Notes: generated from the letters alone by a model not told the origin. A DNA stretch of 64,000 nt from Lamellibrachia satsuma (GCA_033239005.1 BSQZ01000014.1:3857501-3921500), one strand, 5' to 3'; counted from the first letter of the stretch, positions 28,561 through 42,609 are shown. Made by a program: numbers and translations.

Positions 28561-31500
28561 ATATGGATGGTGATGACAAATATATCATGTGCAGTCACCA
28601 AACAGCTATAGTCAAATTGTCTGTGTAAAGTTGAAACATTTATCTGTCATATGTTTGACTAAATACTTTAAGTTATAATTATGAGTTTGTCATTGGCCAT
28701 TTCGTGTTTTGTTGACAATTGGTATGTACTAAGTAGCATGAGATAAAAAATCTCGAGCAAAATTAGCTGCGATTTGCCCTGGGAAATATTAGAACTTGAT
28801 CACAACGTTTGGTTTCTTTGTTGTCACTTCCTTTTGACTTCCACGAAAAGTGCAAATTGGCAGATCTGCTTATGCATGCTCGCCTACTGGAGAGAAATGA
28901 ATCAACATGCAAGACTTTATAGGAACTATTAGTGTAGGAATGCAAAAAAGTTGGATTATTTCGTGTTGGTATACATAATGCACGAAAAAGCAGCCATGAT
29001 AGAGATTGCTTGGAGCGGTGGCAGACATGTGACGGTGCTGTTGGTGCATACAAATCAATCAGGTAATGTTTTATATAAAGCTTGTTTAAAATATACATAA
29101 TGCAAGCTGGAAGTTAACTAACTTGACGCAGGGTCGCAGCGAGATGGTTAATCAACGGGGCGCCAAAGTCTTTCATCATCCAGTTGGTGTGCTACTGTCG
29201 ATTTTTTCATGGACCTTTGACATTTTGCTGCATGTAATTTATAAACAATGCATGTTGCGAGTGTTGCACAGCCGGCTTGTGTCTAGTGTGGGGGGGGCGT
29301 GGAGGTGCATGTCTCGTGTGGGGGCGCGGAGGTGCATTTGTGAGCTCATTAGCTTATGACGATGCGGGAAAATCTTGCTTTAGCACAAAGCTAGCATGCA
29401 TACATATGAATTTGATTGATAAAGATGGATGGAGACAGTTGATTTGTGCTGAGCTTTTTCTTTGTTAAACAGATTATAAATATTTTTAATGTTAGCACCA
29501 TGCCAACTTTGTTAACATATTTCTAATTATTACATTGTTTTTATTTAATGGCACCATAACCTTCTATTATATTGCCCTATAATTTGGTTCAGGAAGACAA
29601 CGCAATGGAGATTGTGAATTAAGCCTATCAGAAAGATTTGCAAACTGACATTTGGCAATTAAAAAATGTATAATTTCTCTGCGAGTAGGTTTTTCAGTAT
29701 TGAATTATTGAGAGATACTAGGGCAGTGAGGAACAGGAGTGGATGTTAATGCCAGCGGAGTGATAAAGTGGATGACAAAGCAATGCAGATTATATGCATA
29801 CAAAGAAAGATATTTAATTACAATATGCAATGAGATACATTTAAAATACAAACTGGTCAATATAATTACTTTGCCCAGATAACATGACCACCTCCATGGA
29901 ACTTTTTATTACATTCATACAACTTGTGAGCGGTTATTGCTATTGAAATGGATATTTCTTATAGTAAATGTCGTGTTTAGATTAGAACTTTTATCACACC
30001 TTTGGAATGTTCCACTTGCTATGTGCATGTGTGGTTTAAAGATCACATTTTACCTCTGTTCACATCAGTCTCCACATACTTTATGTTTCTTTTTCTGCTG
30101 CTTTGGCACAAGTTATTTATCTAATGTGTCTCTCTTTGTGTGGATAAAAACTGCAACAAAACAGGCTGTGACAGAAACTAGAATAAATTTGACATGGTTT
30201 CGTAGCCATAGAAAACTGCATCAGTAATACTAATAGAGCAGTAATTTTCTACATGCAGTAATCATTGTTAATTTTCAGCTAATTTGGTTTAAAATCAGGG
30301 AAAAGTGTTGGCAAGTTTGTGATGTTAATTTTATTAAATTTGGGAAATTTTGCCATCATGGTGACACATTTGTGGGAGTCACAAACACCAGCAGAATTTT
30401 TTTATTTAGCTCTGGTGGTGTTCCATATAGAGGTCTTCAGAATTAATATGCAAGCCATGTTCTTTATCTGGTCCACCTTGCATTGAGCATAACTTTAACT
30501 TCCACTTTATTTTATGACTTCTTGTTTTAAAATGTATTCCAAAATTCCAAGTGAGGTGAAGTGAAGTTTATTTGTTTAGATCATACTTACAGAGTTAATA
30601 ACGGTTTGTCAGTGATGCACATTTGGCTCGGACATCTGACATAGACCGAATAAACTTGGAAATGTCCTATCGATGTGACCTTGATCAGGTCATATGTCCT
30701 ATAAAATTATCATCAGCATGGTCATGGGTCTTATCTTTTTTATCACTGCAGACATCAAGAACAACTTTACGGAGCTCCACCGTTCGCTCACTAGTTCGGC
30801 TTCTCACTATTTAGCTGCATCGGCAATTCATGCTAATGCGTCGTCTATTTCTCACCCTGAAGTAGGCACTTAAACGATAATAGATGTACTTCGGTTACGT
30901 ATTAGGGGCGGTGTTTTACAATTTTGTTTTATTCACTAGTTGCTGTGGGTGCTGCTAATGCCAAAACTCCAACAGCGGGCGCTCCATTAGTGAGGTCACT
31001 ATCCACCAAGTGGCGTGCTCGAAATACTTCCATTACTAAGCGCTATCAAGATGTTCTGGCTTAAGTTCTTCGCTATACCAGTTCTTCCATTGATTTCGGT
31101 TATGTGATCTCAGCCAGTCTAAATCTTGCTGGTTTCAAATACCCTTACTCACTTCCTGCAGATCTTTGATTTGATACCGTTAATCTTTACCTCTTAAATT
31201 TACTATTAAAATCATGTTTGTCTGCTATTCGTATGTCACCCTGAATCTGGTAACAGCCAGGAAGCTGTCAACATAGCATGGAAACTGTCTACTCTGTTAT
31301 TGAAACATTGTGAACAAGTACAATATAATCAAGCATTTGCATCAAAATCAAATATTAAGTTACTGTAACAGACAGTAAAACCAAAGTCGGACCATTCAGG
31401 CCTTATCTCTCATTTTCTTTCTCAGTGGACAAGGTTTATTTCCCCATGGAGAATACATGTTGGTGATTAGGATGTTGAGAACTCAAAGTTTACAGTAAAT

Positions 31501-33640
31501 TTGATGAAATATCAATTGAAGAATACAATTTGTTCACCTAATAATTGCAAAACTTTTCATTTTTATTAGTATTGTTCTTTATAACTCCACTGAATTGCCC
31601 GCTGTATGCTGAACTAGTTACTACTGCTGTTGCTCAAGTTTCAAAGTGCAACCAAAATCATTGAGCATCTTTCATGGTAGAATGTCCTATTGTTTTTGTG
31701 GAGTCAGGACATTGTGTCCTATTGATTTCAGAGGTTCAAGACATCTGTTTTCAGTGTGCATCACTGGTTTGTTTTGTACATATTTTACATAGTTTTGATG
31801 ATCCAGGGAGGCTCTAAGACCTGAGAGATTGCTAATAGTACTAATAAAACTACATTTATTTTTTATATATTTTTAACGTGTGTATAAATGTGAATAGAAT
31901 GTGAATTGAATAAAATTATCACTATTATCGTGTAATAATTACAGAGAAGTTAAATAAGGCAAAGAAAGATAAATACATTATACTTGTAAAAAATACAATT
32001 AAAATCTAGTCAGAAAAAATAATACATTAGTTCCAAATTTATCATTTACAAATTCTATTGTGAGGAACTCGAATACCAACTGTTTTGATAGTATAGTGGT
32101 AGTATTACTGAATGAATATTCAGTATAATATTATATTACAGAGTTATGAATGATTAATTAATGCAGTTTATTAAAGAAAGCTGACATGCCATGACAGAGA
32201 TTTCACAGCTCTCTGCCGTTACCAGGATTATGTTGTGGCATGTTTGTTATGACCCCTTGCTGCCATAAAACAGTGGAAAGTTAATTGATAAGATAATAAA
32301 ACAGTAGTGTTGCCCAATTTAAACTGTGTTTTCTATTTCCATGCTACCAGGCTGTATTACCTGTATGTGTTGTCGTGTAGCCTTTCTATATGACAGCAAT
32401 AACAATTGTTGACATTTGTAAACTGCATTAGTCTTGTATTTGTGGTTTTTTTCCTGTGTGTAATGTCTGGGTCGGTATCACGCAATACGACACTGGCATT
32501 GGACGGTTGTAAGGTGGTTTATTGAAAAATGTGCATGGCTGCCCAAGCAGCAGGCGATACAAAACCCTGTGAACATACAGACAAATATAAAGTTCCATTT
32601 GGATGACGGTCATAATATTATAACATCATATCACAATAATATCATATTAACCAAACTTATATTCTATACTATCAACAAAACACTACATAAATTCCACAGC
32701 CACTTAACCTATAGCTACACCTGCAAACAACTCTGTTGAATAACAGTAAACGATAGTTTCACGCTAAAGTCGCAAAATCATCAACTGTGAAGCAGACAAA
32801 CAACTGTTATTATTAACAAGTACTGTTGCAGTCACGTGACCTCAAATATCCTGCCGTGTATCGTTCAGGCAGGACTTACCAACCATCATTTCTAATTAGG
32901 TAACAAACAAACATCATTACATATACAATCCTAAGTCTACTCCATTGACATCAGTACAAAATTAACAGTCACAATGTTTGAGATACACACCCCCAGACAG
33001 TTGTCGAAACTATCCCGTTGCAGCTGTTCTCGTCATACACTGGTCATTCTATGCAACACCAACTTCGGTTTTAACTGTAGCAACAGTAGAAATATGTTGA
33101 CAAACCAAACTAAATTATGGTGCAATAAAACGATAATAATAAATACAAATACTGATGACACAGGCAGCCTCCATGTCTATCATACTGAATGGGTGAAATG
33201 CGTGATGCACTTGTAAGTTATCAACAAGGGTTCAACATGCATGCGCCATCTTGATATTGTTGAGTTGTAAACAACAGTCGCCCATTCAAATATATTTCAC
33301 TTTCCTTCAACAAAATTATTAATACCAGCTTCAACGTCACTACCGATGACATGGATGTACTATTTTCATGTTTTACACAGCAGATATAAACCTGGATTAT
33401 GTGCAACAACCACATACTGGACAGTGCCTGATAATCTACACTGAAAAGGCGAAAATGGGCGCATATGCACATTACAAAATTTGTGTTTCAATCTATTGTA
33501 AATCCCTTCCATCCCGAATCGATCAGTGCACTGACCAATTACAAAGTTATGTACAAATACTCAACTATACATCAGGACATTAGTGAGGAGAATATTAATA
33601 AAGAAATACTCAATTTACCGGCAATTTGTTTCGCACACTT

Positions 33641-33683
<43 letters not shown>

Positions 33684-36200
33684 CTCGATGTCCCTCTAGC
33701 GACCATCGGTTACAACAATTGCCTAAAATTAACCATGTCTCGAGCGAATACCGGACTGTAATGGTCCTAACTGTTACATGTGTATCGTAGAGCTTCACTT
33801 ACACATTGAGCATAAAATGTGCGCTTCGTTTCTTAGAAGTTAGATCACTTTTTTGTAAGATCACTTACCAAAAACCATTTATAGGCAACCGCAGCAGACT
33901 GTTGGAAAGTGACAGTAAATAGGTAAGATAGGTATTGTAAGCTGGCATTGATTTACCCGTGAGTCTGAGACTCCTTGTTTCAATCCCGGTACTCCTTATG
34001 CAACCCTTGGTAGGACTCCGTGTGACTTCCTAATTTAGAAGACGAACAATCAAGTGATGAACTGGCCAGTTTCAACGTGTGAGTACGCTGACATCTTAAA
34101 TTGGCTCTGGGCTGTACCGAATGGTTTTACCCAATTCTGTTTGTACACGGCACATTGGAGCTGGATGTTATAATTACGGGCAAAGGAATAATTATGTGCA
34201 CTGCAGCTGTGAATTTGTTCCTTTCATACACATTTGTCTGCCAGATGCCAGTCATTTAAGTGAAATGCTCCAGGCAAGTAATGCATTTCCCCTGGATTTC
34301 TCTGACCTCCCCAAATGAACTTTCACCCCAGATTGACCCCAGCCTGTACTTCCAGGTATTGCCTACTTGCAGCCAGTTGGTTATAGAATAGTGCTGAACT
34401 GGGAGTTGCCAGAGACAGATGATAAATGGTTATGCACTGGATGGAACTGGCATAATAAGCCATGTCTAGTCCTGACTGCAGCCCATTCCACTTGTGAAAC
34501 AGTCAGTTAAAAAGTTCCCATAAACAACGTATTTATAATTAGTTAACCCTTTCAGGTTGATCTGGGTGCAATTATTTCTTTTAGAACAGCACAGACTAAA
34601 ATGTAAAATTGTATAAGGTATTCCTTCAGACAGATTAGAAACAAAATGTTTTCGTATACTATATTGGCAGAATAATTACAATTTTGAGTTTAAGAAGTTT
34701 CCGTGAAAACAGTATCAAATTCCCGAGAAATTAAACCCATTAGAAGTTTGTGAAAACAGACAGTATCAAATTCCAAAGAAAATAAACCTGTTAAAGGAAA
34801 CAATTTGTTTACATGAAGAGGTCAGTTTAAGCCTTCAATGTGGATCCTGAAGACTTGAAAACACTGTGTGTATGGTCATTAATGTTTTGTCGTTGTTTCG
34901 GTGGCAGTGCAACTTATTCTCATTTAAACAGTTTCATCCTTAATCTTGGGCTGAATTAAACTGTCTGGCAACTTAATGTGAACTGTCTGGAAAGTGCTTA
35001 GTGTGATTGTGATGTATTTACTACTGTTTTATCCACACAGTTCGGTTTGTCCAATATCCCATCTGGCATGTGTTTTCCATATTTCTGCATATCGTAAATT
35101 CAAAATTAAGTCAGTTGATGCTGTGATACATGCAGCAATAAATGCGGGGCTTATCGTCTTATCATACACTTGCTTGCTATTCACAAGTCAATTAATGAGT
35201 CGATAACACAAGTTAGCGTAACTTTCCATTGAAATCTTAATTTATTTGGGCAATTGTGGGATGTTTTTAGTCTGGAAACAAGTTTCGGCAAAACCGAATC
35301 GGTGTTTGGTTACAAAGTTGAGGTTGCGATAAATTCCAGAACATTTTTATTCCATTGCCGTGATTATGATGCAGAAATTTTATATTTTATCTTAGACGTT
35401 ATGTGGTAAAGATGCATCTAAGTTAACGTACACAATTACATCCACAGTTTGTTTTATGTCATAATTGTAACTTGATATCTTGTTACACATATTTATGTTG
35501 AACGTATACTGAATGTTGAATGCTTTTTATAAAAAAAAATTACATTACATTTACACAGGTTCTTTACCATGAGTTTTGGGACAAAATTATAACTACAAGT
35601 AATATAATTAAAAACAAACAATATTAAATTGTAGTCACTGTACATGCATTAGATACAAACGAAGAGAAAAGGCTGGTTGCATTGTACTTGGGACCTGGGC
35701 AACAGAAATATGTGCAAGAAAATTTTTATTGTAAACATAGTAACGTCTGCTTTGGCAGTGTAATCAAGTACAATTACGAATGACCTTTTTGACCAATTAA
35801 TTGAGTATGATTACTAAAAAATTATCAATGATTACTGAGTACGATTATTCTCTGCTACTGTTCTGGAGTTTGCTTTGTGAAATCACTGACAGCTGGATTT
35901 GTTTGTAAGTTGACAATTTGATGGTCCATAGTCAACCAAAAAGTATGTGTCATATGGCAGGTGGAGTGTCTAAAACAAAAACTTGTTATCTGTTTGGGTG
36001 TCAATTAATGGCCGATAACGTGTGAAGGTTCAGTACTGTTGATCTCCATGTTGATTTTGGCAGTTTCAGACATGATGATGTTGGTATAATTTTGTACTAG
36101 TGTTTTGGGCAATTAAATGGTGCTAACATGATAATTATGGTATTTGCATTTTTTTAATTTGTAGGAAACATCTTGAAAATGAAAACTAAAAAATGTTGTT
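28561..36200. other. Long AT-rich stretch without recognisable genes
   Basis: No exon-like frame with conserved motifs and good splice sites was found on either strand. Features seen are G-rich GTGGGGGGGGCGTGG near 29288 and (TC)n at 33643-33680. Around 33960-34030 there may be an eroded tRNA-like SINE head. It could be intron or intergenic DNA. Confidence 0.4.
33643..33680. repeat. (TC)n microsatellite
   Basis: About 18 CT units. Confidence 0.9.
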
Positions 36201-36221
36201 ATTACAATCCAGGAAATACCT

Positions 36222-36480
36222 TGTTATAGGACACAGTAGCGTAGTTGTTAGACCATTGGACCGTGGTTTGAATCTTCTTGTGTTGTTTCAAAGCCTAAGC
36301 AATCCATGTTGTCTCATTTCACCCATCTGTATAAATATACTGGCATATACTGTGGTGGATGTCTGTGTCTTTGTACAGGAATTACACTTATTATAGCGTC
36401 TGCCTGGGGGTGAAGTATAAAGGGTTTTTAATGAGGTTCCAAGGACTGGATACAGTGTTATATAAAACTCACCTAAAACT
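36222..36480 (+). mobile_element. SINE, tRNA-derived, family 2, diverged
   Basis: A-box region AGCGTAGTTGTTAGACCATT, B-box-like GGTTTGAATCT, and a 3' part GCCTGGGGGTGAAGTATAAA then GGACTGGATACAGTGTTATA. The 3' part aligns with the copy at 42.6 kb. Confidence 0.65.
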
Positions 36481-38010
36481 TACCTTTATTGTCCTGTGCC
36501 TTGTTTTGTTCTTGTTCTCTTGGCCTCGGAACAAATGTGGAGATTTCTAATTGTGTTGATTATTCTCACAAATTATTGAGGTGTAGTTTAAACAATTTAT
36601 TGAGGTTGAATATGCGCATATTTAGTATTGATGCATTATGATTGGTTAGGATAGTGCTGAGCTTGGGAATAAAGCTGCAAAAACTAGTATAATATGACAT
36701 TGCATATATTTGTATGTTCTTGGTATAAAAAGGACATCTTGTCAAGGTAACATTATTTACTTTGTTGCATATAGATGTAATATTGACATAAACCTGTACA
36801 TCACCCCATCACTCTTTGGTTAAGTGAGTGCAGTTTCAAGGCCTCAAGTGATTTTGTCACCCAAAGTAACTAGTGTAAGTTGCACCTGTTATCACTAGTG
36901 TTGTCAGTTGTACAGTTGGCTCTATATGCCATGGTATGTACCGTATATTTTATACGGTATGCGGTACAGTATTTTCCTGGTGGCTCTAAAAACATACCAT
37001 ATAAAGAGTTCTATTCACAGGCATCGTGCCTAATTACAGGCATACATACATACAGGCATACAGTTACTGTTGAACCTTGAAGATCTTGGACATTTGTTTC
37101 ACAAAAATTCCAGATTTTGTTTTTATTTTTTATATTACTATGATATAAATTATTTGCAACAAGAAACATTTTTGTGCTGCAAATTAGTTGTAAAAATGAA
37201 AGTCTCAGTTTTGCACATGTGATCCGTGTAAGTGAGTGTGACTGACATCAGAGGGCGGACTGACTCAACGTGCCATGTTTCATTTACAGTATAAACAATG
37301 GTAGAGTTTTTCACGTTCATTAAACCTTTTTATTTTACAAATGTTTTAACCTTTACAAACTGTTTGCGCTTCAGGACATATATCGATGTCAATCGAACAT
37401 CAATATGGTAAAAATCTGTCATGCAGGTTTTGTCAGTGCAAAACCGAAATAAAACATAGCCCTGCACAACTTTCCAATCGAGAAAACACGCATCATATGT
37501 TTATGGATGCAGTTCGTCCAGACAAAACCAACGCACTTGGAACTCATGCCATCTTCTCACACCTACAGTCTGCATTTTATTACAACAGTGACTGAATAAT
37601 GTCAAATTTGGGATGGGATTTCGGAATCAATGGGTGCTTACCAAGACGAAAATTCCAACCGTTTGTCTGCTGATCAAAAAAACTGCCAATCGTCAAACAG
37701 TCGGGAATCGGTACAGTATTTCACAGTCAAAGTTGCCAAAGGGTAAGCAGTTTATAGTATACATGTTAACTTAATAAATAAGCAATTTTCTGTAGTGCCT
37801 ATATTTTGATAATCAGAAAATAGTAAATTGCTTCACTGTCAATCAAAAATGTAACATCTTGCTGACTTAAAGGAGTTAAAAAAAATTTCAGGTACGCTGT
37901 GAATTATCGCGCCTGGTTCGTTACTTTATACCCTACTGAGGTTTAATGGCAGAACCCTGAGCTTGTTTGCTACGGAAAGACACATTGACAACAAGTAATT
38001 GTTGGTACAG
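36481..38010. other. No gene recognised
   Basis: AT-rich unique sequence. A short CATACATACAGGCATAC repeat lies at about 37035-37060. Confidence 0.4.
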
Positions 38011-38180
38011 GTCATTTAATAATTGTACCGACATAAAATATACATGTATATCTATGAGATAGCTTAACAGCTAACACCAACAAACTCATCGGGAAAGCAA
38101 TGTTATACACGTATATATCGCTGAGAGACAGCGTAACAGCCAACACAAACTCTCATCGAGAAAAACAATTATTAAATGAC
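38011..38180. repeat. 16-bp perfect inverted repeat flanking a tandem duplication
   Basis: GTCATTTAATAATTGT at 38011-38026 and its exact reverse complement at 38165-38180. Between them lie two diverged ~65-bp copies (ATACATGTATAT..., ATACACGTATAT...) each with a TAACAGC(T/C)AACAC core. It has the shape of a very small MITE, but no flanking TSD is apparent. Confidence 0.5.
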
Positions 38181-38219
38181 AAGTAAAAGTAGGGAAGGTA
38201 GGGGCGGTCATTTGTCCCA

Positions 38220-38605
38220 CCAGGTCTCCAGTAATAGAGGCTCAACCCCCACCCCAGGCCTCAAGTAATGGAGACACAACCCCCACCCCAGGCCTCCAGT
38301 AATAGAGACCCAGCCCCACCCCAGGCCTCCAGTAATAGAGGTCCAACCCCACCCCAGGCATCCAGTAATAGAGGCCCAACCCCCTACCCAAGCTTCCAGT
38401 AATAGAGGCCCAACCCCCAGTAATATAGGCCCAACCCCCATCCCAGGCCTCCAGTAATAGAAGCCCAACCCCCACCCCAGGCCTCCAGTAATACAGACCC
38501 AACCCCCACCCCAGGCCTCCAGTAATAGAGACCCAACCCCCACCCCAGGCCTCCAGTAATAGAGACCCAACCCCCACCCCAGGCCTCCAGTAATAGAGGC
38601 CCAAG
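38220..38605. repeat. 34-bp minisatellite, about 11 copies
   Basis: Unit CCTCCAGTAATAGAGACCCA plus ACCCCCACCCCAGG. Some units are truncated. The glycine/tryptophan-rich minus-strand frames (YYWRPGVGVG) are artefacts of it. Confidence 0.9.
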
Positions 38606-38773
38606 CTGTTTAAGTAGTTAGTGAAGCGCAGACTACTGGACTATTACGTATTGCCTGCGTCCAAAAACTTGGCGCATTAATGTCAACATGGTCAATGATT
38701 CATTATGAAAAGTGGCTTTATATTTAAAGTGTGATCAAACTATTACAAGGTGCCAATGTGGCCAACCAGCCTG

Positions 38774-38940
38774 CTGTATAAGACGGATGCCAGCGAAGCT
38801 GCATCATTCAACCCTTACAACAATAACCAATTAGCTTGGGCAAATGATATTAAACATACCAAACTAATGAGAAGTATGCCGTAGAAAAGAGCTTGTGGTG
38901 TATAAGATGGATGCTAGCCATGCTGCATCATCCACCTCTC
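38774..38940. repeat. Short diverged direct repeat
   Basis: TGTATAAGACGGATGCCAGC and GCTGCATCATTCA at 38774-38812 recur as TGTATAAGATGGATGCTAGC and GCTGCATCATCCA at about 38899-38936. Confidence 0.6.
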
Positions 38941-39234
38941 AGAACAAAAGTCAGTTAATGTAGACAAGTATTATTCTATAGCCATATGAAATAGACATGT
39001 GTCAGTTGAAGGAGCAGAAAACCTTCAGGACATGATTGCTATTTTATAAGGCTGCCAAGAATATGTTCATACCATATACAGTCAGATAAGTCAGCCCTCA
39101 ATGGGGTAGAATGCATCAGGACAACTTGTGGCAAAGAAGGCTCATTCACCTCACCCTGAAGAAGGGCATTACTGTTATCTGCTCCGCTGCTTCGGCTGAA
39201 TGTCCCACAGCCAATAGACAAATTGTTTTGTCCG

Positions 39235-39444
39235 TTACAGGCAACATATCGACCAGTGGCCACAAAGATACGTCAGCAGAAGGCATAGCACGGCGTCTTG
39301 TAGCTGGTTTAAAACTTCCCTCGTGTTGAGGTCTTCTCGCAGTAGGTGTTCTTCCTCGGGACTGAACGGTGGTTGAACATCTGCACGGCACACTGCAACA
39401 TTGTAAACAAAGACCAAAAACTGCACCCATACTGCAACAATCAT
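39235..39444 (-). CDS. Candidate secreted-protein exon (signal peptide plus acidic helix), uncertain
   Basis: The minus-strand frame starts with a hydrophobic leader MIVAVWVQFLVFVYNVAVCR. It passes a plausible cleavage site (CRA/DVQ) into PPFSPEEEHLLREDLNTREV and LNQLQDAV, a well-ordered amphipathic segment. The downstream part of the frame (LCLLLTYLCGHWSICCL) looks less protein-like. Another frame continues with ACNGQNNLSIGCGTFSRSSG and stays open to about 39040, so a splice or frameshift may lie near 39300. No family recognised. It could be a secreted-peptide precursor or chance. Confidence 0.22.
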   Translation of the reverse strand: MIVAVWVQFLVFVYNVAVCRADVQPPFSPEEEHLLREDLNTREVLNQLQDAVLCLLLTYLCGHWSICCL

Positions 39445-39519
39445 GCCACTACTGTGTGATAATTACAGATATACAGCTCTGTTATTGCTCACATGCTGGT
39501 ACAAAAGGCAAATGTAAGC

Positions 39520-39775
39520 GGTACAAAGCTCACAGGACAGAGATACATCTCTGAAACCTGTCACTGTTCGCACGACAGATACAAATGGTACAATGCTCAC
39601 AGGACAGACACATCTTTGCAATGTGTCACTGTTCACACGACAGAAACAAATGGTACAATGCTTGCAGGACAGACACATCTTTGCAATGTGTCGCTGTTCA
39701 CACGACAGATACAAATTGTACAATGCTCACAGGACAGAGACACATCTCAGCAAATCTGTCACTGTCGACAGATAC
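39520..39775. repeat. 65-bp tandem repeat, 4 copies
   Basis: Unit with GGTACAATGCTCACAGGACA, CACATCTTTGCAATGTGTC and CACACGACAGA. Copies differ by a few bases and short indels. Confidence 0.85.
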
Positions 39776-39830
39776 AAATGGTTCACGTGAGCATTTGTGT
39801 GGCATTACTATGGCCTATAACCATTGCATC

Positions 39831-40480
39831 CAGTAATAATAAAGTGTAATACAAAACATCACAAAGAATAAATGCATTGTGTAACTGCTGGAGACAGAAA
39901 CTAAGCAGATATATTGGTCTTCAGATACAAGCAAAGTCAGTAATAAAAAATGTGGCAACCGTCATATAAAGCATCACAATGAATGAAATCATTGTGTAAC
40001 TACTGGGGCCAGAAAGTAAGCAGATATATTACTCTGCAGTAACAAGCAAGCTCAGTTACAGTAACGTGTGGCAAGTGCCATACAAACATCACATCACATG
40101 AAATCATTGTGTAACTAACTGCTGGAGCCGTCAACTAAACAGAGATCCTACTCCGCAGGTAAGAGCAAGCCAAGTAATGCAGAAGTGCAAAAGGAAACAT
40201 CATAAATGAAATCACAGGAACTGCTCGCACCAGACAGTAGTAATAAAGTGTAATACAAAACGTCACAATGAATGACTGCATTGTGTGTTGGAGACAGAAA
40301 CTAAACAGATAGATTGCTCTGCAGATACAAACAAAGTCAGTATTAAGAAGTGTGACAAGTTCCATATAAAACATCACAATTAGTGAAATAATTGTGTAAC
40401 TGCTAGGGTCAGAAACTAAGCAGATATGTATCTCTGCAGATATAACCAAACCCATTAACAATAAAGCGTGGCAAGTTTTA
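39831..40480. repeat. 107-118-bp degenerate tandem repeat, ~6 copies
   Basis: Each unit carries CATCACAATGAATGAAAT, CATTGTGTAACTGCTGG, AGAAACTAAGCAGATAT and TCTGCAGATACAAGCAAA. Copies start near 39831, 39938, 40053, 40171, 40235 (partial) and 40337, with a last one beginning about 40455. The 142-residue hydrophobic minus-strand frame here is a by-product. Confidence 0.8.
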
Positions 40481-40972
40481 TGGAATAAATGAGCATTGGT
40501 CAACGGCAAACCCGATGTTCCACTGGCATTATACTGCGAACATACTTGCACGTAGGTGACCACAAACCCAGCAACCTGAAATCGGAATGTTTTGTTCAGC
40601 TAAACCTTTATGTTCATGTGGCTGCTTTATGTTCATGTGGCTGCTTCAGGCAGATAAAAACTGCCCTTTTCCAAGTGCTATAAACTTGGCGAAATCAACA
40701 TGTATCTTTCCTATTACGGAACAGAATGAATTGGCAAAAATTAGGCCCCTTATGTTGTGGTAAAACAGAACATGAGCGTAAATGGGCCATAATTGTACTG
40801 ATATAACCTGATATTTAGTAAGCAGAAATATGTTGATGTTGTTACTTTTTTTTCAGAAACAAATTACAGTTGTAATCGTAATAAATTGCAAACTGCAACT
40901 GACTCCATTTCTGATTCAAACTATAAGTCTCATGGAAATAGAACTATATATAAATATTTTGCTCGACTGCAT

Positions 40973-41514
40973 ATGGCATAGGCCTGGTCATATGGCATAG
41001 GTCTATCATATGGCATAGGCCTGGTCATATGGCATAGGTCTATCATATGGCATAGGCCTGGTCATATGGCATAGGCCTGGTCATATGGCATAGGTCTATC
41101 ATATGGCACAGGCCTGGGCATAGGCCTGGTCATATGGCATATGTCTATCATATGGCATAGGCCTGGTCATATGGCATAGGCCTGATCATATGGCATAGGC
41201 CTGGTCATATGGCATAGGCCTGGTCATATGGCATAGGCCTGGTCGTATGGCATAGGTCTATCATATGGCATAGGCCTGGTCATATGGCATAGGTCTATCA
41301 TATGGCATAGGCCTGGTCATATGGCATAGGCCTGATCATATGGCATAGGCCTGGTCATAATTATGGCATATGTCTATCATATGGCATAGGCCTGATCATA
41401 TGGCATAGGTCTATCATATGGCATAGGCCTGGTCATATGGCATAGGCCTGATCATATGGCATAGGCCTGGTCATATGGCATAGGCCTGATCATATGGCAT
41501 AGGCCTGGTCATAT
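40973..41514. repeat. 18/19-bp minisatellite, about 29 copies
   Basis: Two interspersed variants, CATATGGCATAGGCCTGGT (19 bp) and CATATGGCATAGGTCTAT (18 bp), appear in an irregular order. Each holds an NdeI-type CATATG palindrome. Confidence 0.92.
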
Positions 41515-42600
41515 GCAGTCAGGTGCGACTTTCACGTTGCTCTGTAGATCTGATGGGCACACTGGTCCGGTATTGACCAATAGCTTAACCCTATAGCCTA
41601 CATCTTCGTTACAAACTATAGAATGAAAAAAAAAATTATTGTAAACTACAATATGTCTTCGATATCAAAACGATAGATACTGACGTTAAAGCATCGGCTA
41701 TCGCGATACAACGTTCACAAAATCTAAGCGACACGGATACCCTCATGGAGTATCGGAATTCGTCGCATTTTCGGGAACCCGAACTTTCAAGATTGGCAAG
41801 TATCGTGACGTGACAAATCGGGCCAGCACTAATTAAAATGAAACGTAGTTGTGTATACAGTGAATAAAACTATGGCTGACGTAATGAATTTAATGGTAAG
41901 ACGCGCCGGACAATCAATTGTTGAACCTTTTTGATGCAGCCATTTACGTAATGGCCTTTCGGTAATCGAATGAATTCAAGAACATTCCAAAATATGCCAA
42001 AAAAAAACATTACTGAACTGTTGTAGGAGCAAGGCCACATACAGAATATCTATGTATTTGAATCGGCATTACTGTGACATCTAAAAGAAAAATGCCCTGT
42101 GTGCTGAAACGCGTCTCACGACGATCATATTTGCACTGCCTGTCATATACCAGTTATATGGACTATCAACAAAAATGTAATGCATGCGTGATTGTTGATT
42201 GTGCAATCGACATTCACACAAGAGTTAATTTTCACCTCACATTGTATAAATACTATTTTAACCTTCATGTAAAAATATTGATGTAATGACTGGACACTTC
42301 AATATCTGAGGCTGAGGTTGGTTTTGTTTTTGATGTCGTGCTGACCTGGAATGTGATGAATACAGATAAACTCGGGTTTTGGTTATTATTTAAAAATCAT
42401 GGATTCATGTGTCTGTTTTGTGTATTCCAGTAATTAATTTAAAACCTAATGTTAGGTTATAAAGGATGCTTGGAGTATCTGAGAATTTGGAATTTAACAG
42501 TGTTTGACAAAACCGCAGTACAATACTTAATTAAAATGACTTAAGAGAGCTCTTTGTTCATGCTATTTTGAGTCATAAAAAGTGTCTACATCTTCTTTAC
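41515..42600. other. No gene recognised
   Basis: Unique sequence with short frames only. Confidence 0.4.
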
Positions 42601-42609
42601 AAACAAAGT

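Noticed and set aside
38208..38604. Glycine-rich minus-strand frames (YYWRPGVGVG) as a structural protein
   Set aside because: They follow the 34-bp minisatellite, two frames at once.
40135..40563. 142-residue hydrophobic minus frame as a membrane protein
   Set aside because: It lies entirely within a 107-118-bp degenerate tandem repeat, and the hydrophobic pattern repeats with it.
40973..41514. CRISPR-like array
   Set aside because: Repeats are contiguous 18/19-bp units without unique spacers, and the DNA is eukaryotic.
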